This document shows, piece after piece, positions 40,301 through 50,561 of a stretch of DNA of 64,000 nucleotides. The position numbers were made by a program, and so were the translations under genes. Every line of letters starts with the position of its first letter. Position 1 is the first letter of the stretch. Below the pieces are notes generated by a model. It saw only the letters and a program-made list of their open reading frames with translations, searched no databases and was not told where the DNA came from. Origin of the DNA: Sinorhizobium shofinae (lineage in GTDB: Bacteria > Pseudomonadota > Alphaproteobacteria > Rhizobiales > Rhizobiaceae); NCBI GenBank assembly GCA_001704765.1, contig MBFK01000006.1, forward strand, positions 124,001 to 188,000, given 5' to 3'.

Positions 40301-41108
40301 ACTTGATGGCGCCGGCAGCGCGGTCGCCGATCTTCAGGAAGCTCATCAGGCCGGAGGACTTGCCGCCGCCCGAGAGCTTTTCACCCTCGGCGCGCAAATG
40401 CGAGAAGTTGGAGCCGGTGCCCGAGCCGTATTTGAAGAGACGTGCCTCGCGTACCCAGAGGTCCATGATGCCGCCCTCGTTGACGAGGTCGTCGGCAACC
40501 GACTGGATGAAGCAGGCATGCGGCTGCGGGTGCTCGTAGGCCGACTTCGACTTCGTCAGCTTGCCGGTGAAGGGATCGACATAGAAATGGCCCTGGCCCG
40601 GGCCGTCGATGCCATAGGCCCAGTGCAGGCCGGTGTTGAACCATTGCGGCGAATTCGGCGCGACACGCTGCGTGGCGAGCATATAGGCAAGCTCGTCGCG
40701 GAAGGCGGCAGCATCCTCTTCCGTTTCGAAATAGCCGCCCTTCCAGCCCCAATAGGCCCAGGTGCCGGCGAGGCGATCGAATACCTGGCGGGCGTCGGTT
40801 TCGGAACCGTACTGTTCGTCCTTCGGCAGCGCCTTCAGCGCTTCCGTGTCGGGAACCGAACGCCAAAGGAAGGAGGGCACATCGTTTTCTTCGACGCGCT
40901 TCAGCTTGGCCGGTACGCCCGCCTTGCGGAAATATTTCTGCGCGAGAATGTCGGCGGCGACTTGGGAGAATTGCGCCGGCACGTCGATATTGGCGAGGCG
41001 GAAGACGATCGACCCGTCCGGATTCTTGATCTCGCTCGTCGCCTTGCGGAACTCTATCTCGGCATAGGCCGATTGCCCTGCCTTCGTGAAACGACGCTCG
41101 ATCTTCAT
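37317..41108 (-). CDS. nrdJ: Vitamin B12-dependent ribonucleotide reductase (class II)
   Basis: A 1263-residue adenosylcobalamin-dependent ribonucleotide reductase making deoxyribonucleotides with or without oxygen. Recognisable are [20 protein letters not shown] (active-site region), [16 protein letters not shown], and a Cys-rich tail, CSECQNFTM then [14 protein letters not shown], combining a zinc-ribbon-like element with the redox-active cysteines. The ATG at 41108 has AAAGGACGGG ahead and [11 protein letters not shown] is the family start; a longer frame reaches 41246 but overlaps an NrdR-like box. Rhizobia of this group depend on it as their main reductase, so cobalamin is essential for growth. 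Confidence 0.96.
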   Translation of the reverse strand: MKIERRFTKAGQSAYAEIEFRKATSEIKNPDGSIVFRLANIDVPAQFSQVAADILAQKYFRKAGVPAKLKRVEENDVPSFLWRSVPDTEALKALPKDEQYGSETDARQVFDRLAGTWAYWGWKGGYFETEEDAAAFRDELAYMLATQRVAPNSPQWFNTGLHWAYGIDGPGQGHFYVDPFTGKLTKSKSAYEHPQPHACFIQSVADDLVNEGGIMDLWVREARLFKYGSGTGSNFSHLRAEGEKLSGGGKSSGLMSFLKIGDRAAGAIKSGGTTRRAAKMVVVDIDHPDIEEYINWKVKEEQKVAALVTGSKIVAKHLKAIMKACVNCDGSDDACFDPKQNPALKREIRAAKQALVPENYVKRVIQFARQGYKDIEFKTYDTDWDSEAYLTVSGQNSNNSVSIKDDFLRAVEADGEWHLTARKDGRVMKTLKARDLWESISHAAWASADPGLHFNTTMNDWHTCPAAGPIRASNPCSEYMFLDDTACNLASLNLMQFKDAATKRINIADYEHAVRLWTVVLEVSVMMAQFPSREIAELSYEYRTLGLGYANIGGLLMSSGIPYDSAEGRAIAGALTAIMTGVAYATSAEISAKLGPFPGFAPNRDNMLRVMRNHRRAAHGETAGYEGLSVNPVALVHADCSDQELIAHAKSAWDKAVELGEKHGYRNAQATVIAPTGTIGLVMDCDTTGIEPDFALVKFKKLAGGGYFKIINRAVPEALRTLGYSESQIAEIEAYAVGHGNLNQAPAINPATLKAKGFADEKVDAVNAALKSAFDIKFVFNQWTLGADFLKTTLKVTDEQLASIEFNLLEHLGFSKKDIEAANIHVCGAMTLEGAPFLKAEHLPVFDCANPCGKIGKRYLSVESHIRMMAAAQPFISGAISKTINMPNEATVEDCKNAYMLSWKLALKANALYRDGSKLSQPLNSSLIEDDEDEEAIEELMQAPAAAQAVAVTEKIVERIIEKVVRAREKLPNRRQGYTQKAIVGGHKVYLRTGEFGDGRLGEIFIDMHKEGAAFRAMMNNFAIAISLGLQYGVPLEEYVEAFTFTKFEPAGMVQGNDAIKNATSILDYVFRELAVSYLGRHDLAHVDTSDFSNTALGRGIQEGKTNLVSTGWTRGYKPTIVGGAGDRSEPKGASTGAPTRASGGATVTSITGNAVRKLEPATAAATSEVVAFKRDYEERAAELAEEVAEEVEQEVTALFSDKAAAEAASAKSEAKKVEAERRARSIMQGYTGNMCSECQNFTMVRNGTCEKCDTCGATSGCS

Positions 41109-41215
41109 TGTCCCGTCCTTTGTTGCCATGCGCCAAGGCGCAGTTAACTTCGCCCGGCCGCGAGGAGTCGCAGCCAGCTTCAGCTTCATCCTGTGAGGAA
41201 ACCCAAACCCTGGGT

Positions 41216-41262
41216 ATCCAGTATCTTGTGGTGATGCTGGCTGCAAACACTAAATATAGTAT
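41216..41262 (-). promoter_or_regulatory. Tandem NrdR-like boxes upstream of nrdJ
   Basis: ACACTAAATATAGTAT (41247-41262) agrees at 14 of 16 bases with the NrdR consensus acaCwAtATaTwGtgt. A second, weaker site reads CCACAAGATACTGGAT on the minus strand (41216-41231; 11 of 16). Their starts are 31 bases apart, the spacing known for paired NrdR boxes. The stronger box overlaps TACTATA-type sequence that could be the nrdJ -10, which would explain repression. The site lies 108-155 bases before the nrdJ ATG. Confidence 0.72.
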
Positions 41263-41805
41263 TAACAGGTTCTTTTTGCCAGCCTGAATGTTGTTTCGGC
41301 GTCCCTCTAATCGCGCAAAATTCCGCCTCTGCGGCCATGCGGAGTCATCCGCTTCAGCCACATGCCAGAACCGACGATTTGGGGGGATGAACCGGCCTCT
41401 CAACTTCCCGGTTCGCCGCCGTCGCAATGTGCAATCCATTAACCGTGAATCGGCTTTGGGCGTCAAGGGGTGGTTTGTGACGGAAATTTGAGCGCTATAT
41501 CTTGTGTGGATCGACTGTGGAAAACGGGGACATCAACCAAGCCGTTGAAAATCAGGGACTTCCGGTGGCTGTCTTGCAACACGCGACAGCCACGGACGGA
41601 AAATCAAATTTTTCACGGGTAAAAAAACAGGGTAAGTGGCGTTCCGTAGTGCTACTAGCAATTGCGGAGCCCGCCGGAATGTGAAGCGCTCGTTTTCGTG
41701 ATTCGGCTGACTATATGTTGTACCTGCGACGCCAGGATCCGAAGTGTGGTGCAATGCCTCGAATCGCTGCGCATGCGAGCGCGACAATGGCTCTCTTGCG
41801 GGCGC
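41263..41805. other. Intergenic region between nrdJ and the DUF72 gene
   Basis: About 540 bases with no convincing gene. The part next to 41262 should hold the nrdJ promoter. A 9-bp perfect inverted repeat, GTGGCTGTC (41565-41573) / GACAGCCAC (41585-41593), is the only marked structure. I see no cobalamin riboswitch, although one might be expected before a B12-dependent enzyme. Confidence 0.5.
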
Positions 41806-42609
41806 TTAACCCACCCGCTTCTGCAATTCCCGCGCGCCGTTCGGCGCATTGACCTTCCCCGAGCTGATGAAAAAGGCAAAGACGTCGCGTGGCGCCTTGT
41901 CCGCCTTTCGGTCTGGCGCGCTCTTCTCCAATCCGCCCGGCTCGCCGCCGGCGGCAAAGGTCTTGAGCCTTTCGGCCCAGAGGTCGAGGCCTGCCGGGGG
42001 ATAGCAGGTCTTGACTTCGTCGTTGCCCTTCTGCAGTCGCGCATAGACGAAATCCGCGGTGACGTCGGCGATCATCGGATAGTCCTCGTGCTCGGCGAGA
42101 ACCACAGCCGCCTTGTATTTAGCCAGGAGTTCCACGAAATCCGGCACCTGGAAGGAAGGATGGCGGACTTCAACGACGTGCCGGAGCCTCAGGCCGTCCT
42201 GCTTTTCCGGCAGAAGCTTCAGGAAGCCCTCGAAGTCTTCCGGATCGAATTTCTTGGTCGGCGCGAATTGCCACAGAATCGGACCAAGCCGGTCGCCGAG
42301 TTCCGTCAAACCCTGCGTCAGGAATCGCTCCATGGATTCGCCGGCTTCCGCCAGGACCTTGCGATTCGTTACGAAACGGCTGGCCTTCAGAGAGAAGATG
42401 AAGCCATCCGGCACCTCCGCGGCCCATTTGGCGAAGGTCTCCGGCTTCTGCGAACTGTAATAGGTGCCGTTGACCTCGATCGCGCGGAGTTCCTTGCCGG
42501 CGAATTCGAGCTGCCGCTTCTTCGGAAGATCGGAGGGATAGAAGCTGCCCTCCCAGGGTTCGAAATTCCAGCCGCCGATGCCGACTCGGATTTTCCCGGT
42601 TTCTGCCAT
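41806..42609 (-). CDS. DUF72 family protein
   Basis: A 267-residue TIM-barrel protein of the DUF72 (YecE-like) family: VGIGGWNFEPWEGSFYP at the N-terminus, VNGTYYSSQKPETF, and FKASRFVTN-type segments are standard, as is LGPILWQFAP. The fold resembles metal-dependent sugar isomerases or endonuclease IV; the reaction is unknown. The ATG at 42609 has GAGGAGGAAAT ahead. It lies between nrdJ and uvrA on the same strand with sizable gaps, so it is probably transcribed alone. Confidence 0.85.
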   Translation of the reverse strand: MAETGKIRVGIGGWNFEPWEGSFYPSDLPKKRQLEFAGKELRAIEVNGTYYSSQKPETFAKWAAEVPDGFIFSLKASRFVTNRKVLAEAGESMERFLTQGLTELGDRLGPILWQFAPTKKFDPEDFEGFLKLLPEKQDGLRLRHVVEVRHPSFQVPDFVELLAKYKAAVVLAEHEDYPMIADVTADFVYARLQKGNDEVKTCYPPAGLDLWAERLKTFAAGGEPGGLEKSAPDRKADKAPRDVFAFFISSGKVNAPNGARELQKRVG

Positions 42610-42798
42610 TATTTCCTCCTCGAGGCCCAAAGCGCGCCCGTGCTTCTCATCTCATTCGCCGGTCCCGCCCGGCAAACCGGCCAGATCCATCCGACACGTA
42701 AACCTTGGCGGATCCGCGTAGGAACTGCCACCCGTTCCTATGAGTAGCAAGCCGGCCGATGGTCCAGTCGCTTGCACCACCTTATGCGCGCTACCCGA

Positions 42799-45720
42799 TC
42801 ACTCGGCCGCGACGACCTTCCTCACCTGTCGGCGCTCCAGAAGCTCCTTTAGGAACTGCCCGGTATAGGAGCGTGGTTCCTTAACGACGTCTTCAGGCGT
42901 TCCTTTCGCGATGACCTCGCCACCGCCGTCGCCGCCTTCCGGCCCGAAGTCGATGACCCAGTCGGCCGTCTTGATGACCTCGAGATTGTGCTCGATCACG
43001 ACCACCGAGTTACCCTGGTTGACGAGCTCATGCAGAACTTCAAGAAGCTTGGCTACGTCGTGGAAATGCAAGCCAGTTGTGGGCTCGTCTAGAATGTAGA
43101 GCGTACGTCCGGTCGAGCGCTTCGACAGTTCCTTGGCGAGTTTCACGCGCTGCGCTTCGCCGCCCGACAGCGTGTTCGCCTGCTGGCCGATCTTGATATA
43201 GCCGAGCCCGACCTGGTTCAGGGTCACGAGCTTGTCGCGCACGGCGGGAACAGCCGAGAAGAATTCGACGCCTTCCTCCACCGTCATGTCGAGAACGTCG
43301 GCGATCGACTTGCCCTTGAAGTGCACGTCGAGCGTTTCGCGGTTGTAGCGCTTGCCGTGGCAGACGTCGCAGGTGACATAGACATCCGGCAGGAAGTGCA
43401 TTTCGATCTTGATAACGCCATCGCCCTGGCAGGCCTCGCAGCGTCCGCCCTTGACGTTGAACGAGAAGCGGCCCGGCTGGTAGCCACGGGTCTTCGCCTC
43501 CGGCAGTCCCGCGAACCAGTCGCGAATCGGCGTGAAGGCGCCGGTGTAGGTCGCGGGGTTCGAGCGCGGCGTCCGGCCGATCGGCGACTGGTCGATGTCG
43601 ATCACCTTGTCGATATGCTCGAAGCCATCGATCCGGTCGTGATCAGCGGGGTTTTCGCGCGCGCCCATGACGCGGCGGGCGGCCGCCTTGTAGAGCGTTT
43701 CGATGAGAAAGGTGGATTTGCCGCCCCCCGAAACGCCGGTGACGGCGGTAAAGACGCCAAGCGGGATCGACGCTGTCACATTCTTCAGATTGTTAGCCCG
43801 CGCCCCTACGACGGTGATTTCCTTCTTCTTTTTCGATTTCCGCCGTTCGCCGGGAACCGCGACGGACAGTTCGCCGGAAAGATATTTTCCGGTCAGCGAC
43901 TTGGGATTGGCCATGATGTCGGCGGGCGCCCCTTCGGCCACGATCTCGCCGCCATGAATGCCGGCGGCCGGGCCGATGTCGACCACATGATCCGCCGTCA
44001 GGATCGCATCCTCGTCATGCTCGACGACGATGACCGTGTTGCCGATGTCGCGCAGATGCCGAAGCGTGTCGAGCAGGCGGGCATTGTCGCGCTGGTGGAG
44101 GCCGATCGACGGCTCGTCGAGCACATAGAGCACGCCGGTCAATCCCGAACCGATCTGCGAGGCCAGGCGGATACGCTGGCTCTCGCCGCCGGAAAGCGTG
44201 CCGGAATTGCGCGACAGGCTCAGGTATTCGAGGCCGACATCGTTCAGGAAGCGCAGCCGCTCGCGGATCTCCTTGAGGATGCGCACGGCGATCTCGTTCT
44301 GCTTCGTGCTGAGATGCTCGGGCAAGGCCTCGAACCAGTCGCGAGCGGCGCGGATCGACATGTTGGTGACCTCGCCGATATGCAGCCTGTTGATCTTGAC
44401 GGCCAGCGCCTCCGGTTTCAGCCGGTAACCCGCGCAGGCGGGGCAGGGAGCCGCCGACATGAAGCGCTCGATCTCCTCGCGTGCCCAGGCACTGTCGGTC
44501 TCCTTCCAGCGCCGCTCGAGATTCGGCACGATGCCTTCGAAGGTCTTCGTCGTGTTGTAGGACCGGGCGCCGTCCTGATAGTGGAAGGTGATCTTCTCTT
44601 CCGTACCGTGCAGGATTGCCCTCTGTGCTTCCTCGGAGAGCTCGCTCCAGCGATTGCCGAGCTTGAAGCCGAAGACCTTGCCGAGCGCCTCGAGCGTTTG
44701 GTTGTAGTAAGGGGAGGTCGATTTCGCCCAGGGCGCAATGGCACCGTCCCGCAAGGTCCGGTTCGGCTCGGGGACGATCAGCGCCTCGTCGATCTTCTGC
44801 TGACTTCCGAGACCGTCGCAGGTCGTGCAGGCGCCGAAGGGATTGTTGAAGGAGAAAAGGCGCGGTTCGATTTCCGGAATGGTGAAGCCGGAGACCGGGC
44901 AGGCGAATTTCTCCGAGAATAGCACGCGCTCATGCGTTTCGTTCAGCGACTTGTTGGCGGAGCCGCCGGCGGCCGTCTCTTCCGGCGGCAGCGGCTTATC
45001 GGCGAATTCGGCGATCGCCAGTCCGTCGGCAAGCGTCAGGCACGTCTCCAGACTGTCCGCCAGCCGGGTGGCGAGGTCAGGTCGCACGACGACGCGGTCG
45101 ACGACGACATCGATATCGTGTTTGTATTTCTTGTCGAGCGCCGGCACGTCGGCGATCTCGTAGAACTGGCCGTCGACCTTGACGCGCTGGAAACCTTTCT
45201 TCATCAGCTCGGCGAGTTCTTTCTTGTATTCGCCCTTACGGCCGCGCACGAGCGGCGCAAGGATATAGAGCCGCGTGCCTTCGCCGAATTCCAAGACGCG
45301 ATCGACCATCTGGCTGACCGTCTGGCTCTCGATCGGCAGACCCGTCGCCGGCGAGTAGGGGACCCCGACGCGTGCGAAAAGCAGGCGCAGATAGTCGTAG
45401 ATCTCGGTGACCGTGCCGACTGTCGAGCGCGGGTTGCGCGAGGTCGTCTTCTGTTCGATCGAGATCGCCGGCGACAGCCCGTCGATCTGGTCGACGTCCG
45501 GCTTCTGCATCATCTCCAGGAACTGCCGGGCATAGGCCGACAGGCTCTCGACATAGCGGCGCTGGCCCTCGGCATAGATGGTGTCGAAAGCGAGCGAGGA
45601 CTTACCGGAGCCCGAGAGGCCGGTCATCACGATCAGCTTGTTGCGCGGCAGGTCAAGGTCGATCCCCTTGAGGTTATGCTCGCGGGCGCCGCGAATGGAG
45701 AGGGTCTTGAGTTCGCTCAT
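42799..45720 (-). CDS. uvrA: Excinuclease ABC subunit A
   Basis: A 973-residue damage-recognition ATPase of nucleotide excision repair that loads UvrB. Two ABC modules are complete: Walker [10 protein letters not shown] and GVSGGGKST, signatures [12 protein letters not shown] and [12 protein letters not shown]. Zinc modules are visible as CPVSGF with CTTCDGLG, and CEACQGDG with [10 protein letters not shown]. Its start faces ssb across 283 bases that contain a LexA box, so it is expected to be SOS-induced. The minus-strand upstream sequence TGAACT..CATAAGAACTGGCC lies close to the ATG. Confidence 0.97.
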   Translation of the reverse strand: MSELKTLSIRGAREHNLKGIDLDLPRNKLIVMTGLSGSGKSSLAFDTIYAEGQRRYVESLSAYARQFLEMMQKPDVDQIDGLSPAISIEQKTTSRNPRSTVGTVTEIYDYLRLLFARVGVPYSPATGLPIESQTVSQMVDRVLEFGEGTRLYILAPLVRGRKGEYKKELAELMKKGFQRVKVDGQFYEIADVPALDKKYKHDIDVVVDRVVVRPDLATRLADSLETCLTLADGLAIAEFADKPLPPEETAAGGSANKSLNETHERVLFSEKFACPVSGFTIPEIEPRLFSFNNPFGACTTCDGLGSQQKIDEALIVPEPNRTLRDGAIAPWAKSTSPYYNQTLEALGKVFGFKLGNRWSELSEEAQRAILHGTEEKITFHYQDGARSYNTTKTFEGIVPNLERRWKETDSAWAREEIERFMSAAPCPACAGYRLKPEALAVKINRLHIGEVTNMSIRAARDWFEALPEHLSTKQNEIAVRILKEIRERLRFLNDVGLEYLSLSRNSGTLSGGESQRIRLASQIGSGLTGVLYVLDEPSIGLHQRDNARLLDTLRHLRDIGNTVIVVEHDEDAILTADHVVDIGPAAGIHGGEIVAEGAPADIMANPKSLTGKYLSGELSVAVPGERRKSKKKKEITVVGARANNLKNVTASIPLGVFTAVTGVSGGGKSTFLIETLYKAAARRVMGARENPADHDRIDGFEHIDKVIDIDQSPIGRTPRSNPATYTGAFTPIRDWFAGLPEAKTRGYQPGRFSFNVKGGRCEACQGDGVIKIEMHFLPDVYVTCDVCHGKRYNRETLDVHFKGKSIADVLDMTVEEGVEFFSAVPAVRDKLVTLNQVGLGYIKIGQQANTLSGGEAQRVKLAKELSKRSTGRTLYILDEPTTGLHFHDVAKLLEVLHELVNQGNSVVVIEHNLEVIKTADWVIDFGPEGGDGGGEVIAKGTPEDVVKEPRSYTGQFLKELLERRQVRKVVAAE

Positions 45721-45820
45721 CGGAAGGCCAGTTCTTATGCAGTTGAAAGCCTCCTATGTAATGACGACAACGCCCATGTCGAGGCGCAATCGGCAAAGAG
45801 GCCGCTCAATCGCGATTCGG

Positions 45821-45860
45821 TTGACAGGATAATAAGGAAATAATAGAACAAAAAAAGAAC
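45821..45860 (+). promoter_or_regulatory. SOS-controlled promoter: LexA box between uvrA and ssb
   Basis: TTGACA (45821-45826), a 17-base spacer and TAGAAC (45844-45849) make a strong promoter directed at ssb. The alphaproteobacterial LexA box GAAC-N7-GAAC is exact at 45846-45860 (GAACAAAAAAAGAAC) and overlaps the -10 element. It lies 126 bases before uvrA and 144 before ssb, so it can control both divergent genes. Confidence 0.85.
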
Positions 45861-46003
45861 AAATATCAGAGGCAATCCGCCAAATCAGTTGTGGATTATG
45901 CGCAATACGGGGCGTATAGGCAGAAGCGGGCCGTTAAGATGCGCGCTCTTGAGACATTCGGAAGCCGGGCCGGCGGCTCGGCGGATAGCACGGGAAAAGC
46001 GAT

Positions 46004-46519
46004 ATGGCTGGTAGCGTCAACAAGGTGATCTTGATCGGGAATGTCGGGGCCGACCCGGAAATCCGGCGCACGCAGGATGGCCGGCCGATCGCCAACCTCA
46101 GGATCGCCACTTCGGAGACTTGGCGCGACCGCAATAGCGGCGAGCGCCGCGAGAAGACGGAATGGCACAATGTCGTCGTCTTCAACGAGGGCCTCTGCAA
46201 GGTCGTCGAACAATATGTGAAGAAGGGCGCCAAGCTCTATATCGAAGGCCAGTTGCAGACCCGCAAATGGCAGGACCAGAGCGGCAATGATCGCTATACG
46301 ACCGAAGTCGTCTTGCAGGGCTTCAATTCGACGCTGACGATGCTCGACGGCCGCGGCGAAGGCGGCGGCGCAGCGCGCGGCGGCAGCGATTTCGGTGGCG
46401 GCGGTTATGAGGACTACGATCAGCCGCGGCAATCCTCCGGTGGCGGACGTTCCGGCGGCCAGTCGAACCAGGGCGGCGGCAACTTCTCGCGCGATCTGGA
46501 CGACGATATCCCGTTCTGA
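46004..46519 (+). CDS. ssb: Single-stranded DNA-binding protein
   Basis: A 171-residue SSB. The OB-fold occupies residues 1-~110 ([21 protein letters not shown], the [22 protein letters not shown] region), followed by a glycine-rich flexible linker and the acidic protein-interaction tip DDDIPF. It coats single-stranded DNA in replication, repair and recombination. It is divergent from uvrA behind the LexA-controlled promoter and ends at a hairpin terminator. Confidence 0.97.
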   Translation: MAGSVNKVILIGNVGADPEIRRTQDGRPIANLRIATSETWRDRNSGERREKTEWHNVVVFNEGLCKVVEQYVKKGAKLYIEGQLQTRKWQDQSGNDRYTTEVVLQGFNSTLTMLDGRGEGGGAARGGSDFGGGGYEDYDQPRQSSGGGRSGGQSNQGGGNFSRDLDDDIPF

Positions 46520-46549
46520 TCGGCGGGATCTAGAAGCTGCAAAAACGTT

Positions 46550-46580
46550 CGGCCCGCCTCTGAGCGGGCCGCTGCATTTT
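46550..46580. terminator. Bidirectional terminator between ssb and marC
   Basis: CGGCCCGC (46550-46557) and GCGGGCCG (46564-46571) form an 8-bp stem with a 6-base loop. TTTT follows at 46577 on the plus strand and TTTTT on the minus strand, so it can serve both converging genes. Confidence 0.82.
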
Positions 46581-46586
46581 CTCGAC

Positions 46587-47216
46587 CTAAATTGAAAATG
46601 CCGACCGCACGCCGTCGACGACGAATTGCACGGCCAGCGCCGCGAGGATCACGCCAAGAAGGCGGGTAAGGATCGCCCGTCCGGTGGTACCGAGGAAACG
46701 ATCGATCCGCTCGGCGATCACGAGGGCCAGGAACAGGATTGCCATCGAGGCGGCAATAACGACAAGAAGCTGCGCGCGCTCGACGACGGAGGGAAATGAA
46801 CTGCCGAGCAGGATGGTTGCCGAGATCGCCCCGGGCCCGGCGATCAGCGGCAAAGCGAGGGGAAAGACGGCGATATTGTGGATGTGGTCCTCGGTCACCG
46901 CCGTTTCTCCGGTCTTTTCCTTTCTCTCTTGGCGCCGCTCGAAGATCATTTCGAAGGAGATCCAGAAGAGCAGCAGGCCGCCGGCGATGCGGAAAGCACC
47001 GATCGAGATGCCGAGCAGGCCGAGAATGCCGTCGCCGAAAAGCGCAAAGGCGGCGAGAATGAAGAAGGCGATCAACGAGCCGCGGGTCGCAACCTGGAAG
47101 CGCTCCTGCCGGCTCATGCCGACTGTGAGGCTCAGAAAAATCGGCGCGAGTCCCGGCGGGTCAAGTGTCACGAGCAGCGTCGTCAACGCGTTGATCAAGA
47201 GATCTAAATCGAACAT
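46587..47216 (-). CDS. MarC-family integral membrane protein
   Basis: A 209-residue membrane protein with six hydrophobic segments. The opening INALTTLLVTLDPPGLAPIF and the LPLIAGPGAISATILL segment are MarC/UPF0056 signatures. Despite the name, a drug-resistance role is not supported; the transported substrate is unknown. It converges on ssb and its start is ~300 bases from the divergent gyrA start. Confidence 0.88.
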   Translation of the reverse strand: MFDLDLLINALTTLLVTLDPPGLAPIFLSLTVGMSRQERFQVATRGSLIAFFILAAFALFGDGILGLLGISIGAFRIAGGLLLFWISFEMIFERRQERKEKTGETAVTEDHIHNIAVFPLALPLIAGPGAISATILLGSSFPSVVERAQLLVVIAASMAILFLALVIAERIDRFLGTTGRAILTRLLGVILAALAVQFVVDGVRSAFSI

Positions 47217-47518
47217 CCGTTCCCCCTCCGGATTGGCCCCGGTATTTCCGGTGGCAGAGCCACATTGTTAGGCAAGCCATGCGTGCTTGGAAAGGGGCGC
47301 TAGCCAAGCGCCGCGCGATGGCTTAAACCCGGTTGACGCGGGAGCATGCCAGCAGATCCGGCGCGTGTAGGGGAAGTCCTTCCGATTGGCGCAGGCGTGC
47401 CCTAGAAAAGCCCGTTCCGCCAGCAAAAGACTGTTCAAAACCATTGGCCAAAATTGGCGCTTGAAGCGGCATTCGGCTATAAGAACTGACTGATTCTGAA
47501 CAAAGATCGTGATCGACA
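47217..47518. other. Divergent promoter region between marC and gyrA
   Basis: About 300 bases holding the gyrA promoter (plus) and marC promoter (minus). GC-rich inverted pieces such as GGCGCT..AGCGCC occur near 47298-47313. No gene or known binding motif is recognised, and the TTG start of gyrA has no strong ribosome-binding site. Confidence 0.45.
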
Positions 47519-50302
47519 TTGACTGAACAAAGCACTCCCGGCGGCGGAAAAAATCCGCCAGGCATCGAGCCGATTTCCATCATCGAGGAAATGCAGCGGT
47601 CCTATCTCGATTACGCAATGAGCGTGATCGTTTCCCGCGCGCTTCCCGATGTGCGTGACGGCTTGAAACCCGTTCACCGCCGCATCCTCTACGGGATGAG
47701 CGAGCTCGGCATCGATTGGAATAAGAAATACGTCAAATGCGCCCGCGTTACCGGTGACGTGATGGGTAAATACCATCCGCACGGCAACATGGCTATCTAC
47801 GATGCGCTGGCGCGCATGGCGCAGGACTGGTCGCTGCGATTGCCGCTGATCGACGGCCAGGGCAATTTCGGCTCCGTCGATGGCGATCCGCCGGCGGCCG
47901 AGCGCTATACCGAGTGCCGGCTGCAGAAGGCGGCCCATTCGCTGCTCGACGACCTCGACAAGGAAACGGTCGATTTCCGCGACAACTACGACGGCACGCT
48001 GCAGGAGCCGATTGTCGTTCCGGCGAAATTCCCGAACCTGCTCGTCAACGGCGCGGGCGGCATCGCCGTCGGTATGGCGACCAACATCCCGCCTCACAAT
48101 CTGAGCGAAGTCATCAATGGCTGCATCGCGTTGATCGACGATCCGGCAATCGAATTGCCGGAGCTGATGCAGATCATTCCGGGCCCCGACTTCCCGACCG
48201 GCGCCCTGATCCTCGGTCGCGCCGGCATTCGCCAGGCCTATGAGACGGGCAGGGGTTCCGTCATCATGCGCGGCCGCGCCCATATCGAGCCGATGCGCGG
48301 TGATCGCGAACAGATCATCATCACCGAGATTCCGTATCAGGTGAACAAGGCGACGATGATCGAGAAGATGGCCGAGCTCGTGCGCGACAAGCGCATCGAG
48401 GGCATCTCCGACCTCCGCGACGAGTCCGACCGGCAAGGCTATCGCGTCGTCATCGAGCTCAAGCGCGATGCCAATGCCGAGGTCATCCTCAACCAGCTCT
48501 ATCGCTATACGCCGCTGCAGACCTCCTTCGGCTGCAACATGGTGGCGCTGAACGGCGGCAAGCCCGAGCAGCTGACGCTGCTCGACATGCTGCGTGCTTT
48601 CGTCTCCTTCCGCGAGGAGGTCGTTAGCCGGAGAACGAAATACCTACTGCGCAAGGCGCGAGAGCGGGCGCATGTCTTGGTCGGCCTTGCCATTGCCGTT
48701 GCCAATATCGACGAGGTGATCAAACTCATTCGCCATGCGCCCGATCCGCAGAGCGCCCGCGAACAGTTGATGGAGCGTCGCTGGCCGGCCCATGACGTCG
48801 ATGCGCTGATCCGGCTGATCGACGATCCGCGCCATCGGATCAACGAGGACGGCACCTACAACCTCTCGGAAGAGCAGGCACGCGCCATTCTCGACCTGCG
48901 CTTGCAGCGCCTGACAGCGCTCGGCCGCGACGAAATCGGCGACGAACTCAATAAGATCGGTGAGGAGATCCGGGACTATCTGGAAATCCTCTCCTCGCGG
49001 CTGCGCATCATGCAGATCGTCAAGGACGAGCTCGCCGCGGTCCGCGACGAGTTCGGCACGCCGCGCCGCACCGAGATCGCCGATGGCGGTCCGGATATGG
49101 ACGACGAGGATCTGATCGCCCGGGAGGACATGGTCGTCACCGTCTCCCACCTTGGCTACATCAAGCGCGTACCGCTGACCACCTACCGGGCCCAACGTCG
49201 CGGCGGCAAAGGCCGCTCCGGCATGTCGACCCGGGACGAGGATTTCGTTACCCGGCTATTCGTCGCCAATACCCATACGCCGGTTCTGTTCTTCTCCTCG
49301 CGCGGCATCGTCTACAAGGAGAAGGTCTGGCGATTGCCGATCGGCACGCCGCAATCGCGCGGCAAGGCGCTGATCAACATGCTGCCGCTGGAACCCGGCG
49401 AACGCATCACGACGATCATGCCGCTTCCCGAGGACGAAACGACTTGGGAAAACCTGGACGTGATGTTCTCGACGACGCGCGGCACGGTCCGCCGCAACAA
49501 GCTCTCCGACTTCATCCAGGTCAACCGCAATGGCAAGATCGCGATGAAGCTCGATGAGGAGGGCGACGAGATTCTCTCGGTCGAGACCTGCACCGAATTC
49601 GACGACGTGGTGCTGACGACGGCGCTGGGCCAGTGCATCCGCTTCCCGGTCTCCGATGTGCGCGTCTTCGCGGGCCGCAACTCGATCGGCGTGCGCGGAA
49701 TTTCGCTCGGCGATGGCGACCGGATCATCTCCATGGCGATCCTCGCTCACGTCGAAGCCGAACCGTGGGAGCGCGCTGCCTACCTGAGACGGTCGGCAGC
49801 CGAACGTCGCGCCGCAACCGGCGAGGATGAAGAGATCGTACTTGTCGGCGAGGAGGTCGCCAATGGTGGTGAACTCTCCAATGAGCGCTACGAGGAGCTG
49901 AGGGCGCGCGAGCAATTCGTGCTGACGCTATCCGAAAGGGGCTTCGGCAAGCGCTCCTCCTCCTACGACTTCCGCACCTCCGGCCGTGGCGGCAAGGGCA
50001 TTCGTGCCACGGATACGTCGAAGACGGCGGAGATCGGCGAACTCGTCGCGGCCTTCCCGGTCGAGCACAATGACCAGATCATGCTCGTTTCCGATGGTGG
50101 CCAGCTCATCCGCGTACCTGTTGACGGCATTCGTCTGGCGAGCCGCGCCACCAAGGGCGTCACCATCTTCTCGACGGCCAAGGACGAGAAGGTGGTCTCG
50201 GTCGAACGGATCAGCGAACCGGAGGGCGAGGATGAGATCGAGGAGATCGTTACTGCCGGTGAAGCGATCGTCTCCGAACCGCCCGTCGAAACGGATGAGT
50301 GA
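47519..50302 (+). CDS. gyrA: DNA gyrase subunit A
   Basis: A 927-residue gyrase A subunit, the DNA-cutting half of the A2B2 supercoiling enzyme. The catalytic tyrosine is Tyr130 in [10 protein letters not shown]. The quinolone-resistance region reads [10 protein letters not shown] (residues 87-95), with Asn90 and Met91 where E. coli has Asp82 and Ser83. The C-terminal beta-pinwheel has the GyrA box QRRGGKG, needed for DNA wrapping. It is ~50 residues longer than E. coli GyrA, including a Glu-rich end. The start is a TTG at 47519; no nearer ATG or GTG fits the conserved N-terminus. Confidence 0.97.
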   Translation: MTEQSTPGGGKNPPGIEPISIIEEMQRSYLDYAMSVIVSRALPDVRDGLKPVHRRILYGMSELGIDWNKKYVKCARVTGDVMGKYHPHGNMAIYDALARMAQDWSLRLPLIDGQGNFGSVDGDPPAAERYTECRLQKAAHSLLDDLDKETVDFRDNYDGTLQEPIVVPAKFPNLLVNGAGGIAVGMATNIPPHNLSEVINGCIALIDDPAIELPELMQIIPGPDFPTGALILGRAGIRQAYETGRGSVIMRGRAHIEPMRGDREQIIITEIPYQVNKATMIEKMAELVRDKRIEGISDLRDESDRQGYRVVIELKRDANAEVILNQLYRYTPLQTSFGCNMVALNGGKPEQLTLLDMLRAFVSFREEVVSRRTKYLLRKARERAHVLVGLAIAVANIDEVIKLIRHAPDPQSAREQLMERRWPAHDVDALIRLIDDPRHRINEDGTYNLSEEQARAILDLRLQRLTALGRDEIGDELNKIGEEIRDYLEILSSRLRIMQIVKDELAAVRDEFGTPRRTEIADGGPDMDDEDLIAREDMVVTVSHLGYIKRVPLTTYRAQRRGGKGRSGMSTRDEDFVTRLFVANTHTPVLFFSSRGIVYKEKVWRLPIGTPQSRGKALINMLPLEPGERITTIMPLPEDETTWENLDVMFSTTRGTVRRNKLSDFIQVNRNGKIAMKLDEEGDEILSVETCTEFDDVVLTTALGQCIRFPVSDVRVFAGRNSIGVRGISLGDGDRIISMAILAHVEAEPWERAAYLRRSAAERRAATGEDEEIVLVGEEVANGGELSNERYEELRAREQFVLTLSERGFGKRSSSYDFRTSGRGGKGIRATDTSKTAEIGELVAAFPVEHNDQIMLVSDGGQLIRVPVDGIRLASRATKGVTIFSTAKDEKVVSVERISEPEGEDEIEEIVTAGEAIVSEPPVETDE

Positions 50303-50345
50303 TCGCCGGCATGTGAGGCCGTTCATTGCAAACTTAATGGCAATA

Positions 50346-50377
50346 GGGGCCCCGGTTCGACCGGGGCCTTTGCTTTT
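50346..50377 (+). terminator. Rho-independent terminator after gyrA
   Basis: GGCCCCGG (50348-50355), loop TTCGA, CCGGGGCC (50361-50368), followed by TTTGCTTTTGTT. It lies 44 bases after the gyrA stop. Confidence 0.88.
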
Positions 50378-50561
50378 GTTGTGTAAGCGCGGCCCGTGAA
50401 AAGCACGCGAGTTAAGTCACTGAAAAGTCTGGATGAACCGCCGAACGATGCGGGTCCCGCTTCCGGCTTTGCACCTGATACTCTTCCTGCCGGGGCTTGT
50501 GGATGTGGTCCGTGTCAAAATCAGCTCGGGTCCGAAACACGTTCGTTCACCAGCCGCGTCC

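Noticed and set aside
38583..41147. 854-residue open frame on the plus strand opposite nrdJ
   Set aside because: It is fully antisense to a conserved essential gene; long antisense frames are common in GC-rich genomes because of codon-position bias. No recognisable domain or ribosome-binding site.
41109..41500. Cobalamin riboswitch before nrdJ
   Set aside because: Looked for because the enzyme needs B12, but no B12-box-like core is visible; NrdR-like boxes are the better explanation.
41565..41593. Hairpin as a terminator for the DUF72 gene
   Set aside because: The stem is perfect, but no T run follows on the minus strand and it is over 200 bases from the stop codon.
43321..44922. 533-residue open frame opposite uvrA
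   Set aside because: Antisense shadow of uvrA; no plausible protein sequence.
47880..48243. Short frames inside gyrA
   Set aside because: Arg-rich out-of-frame shadows of the gyrase reading frame.
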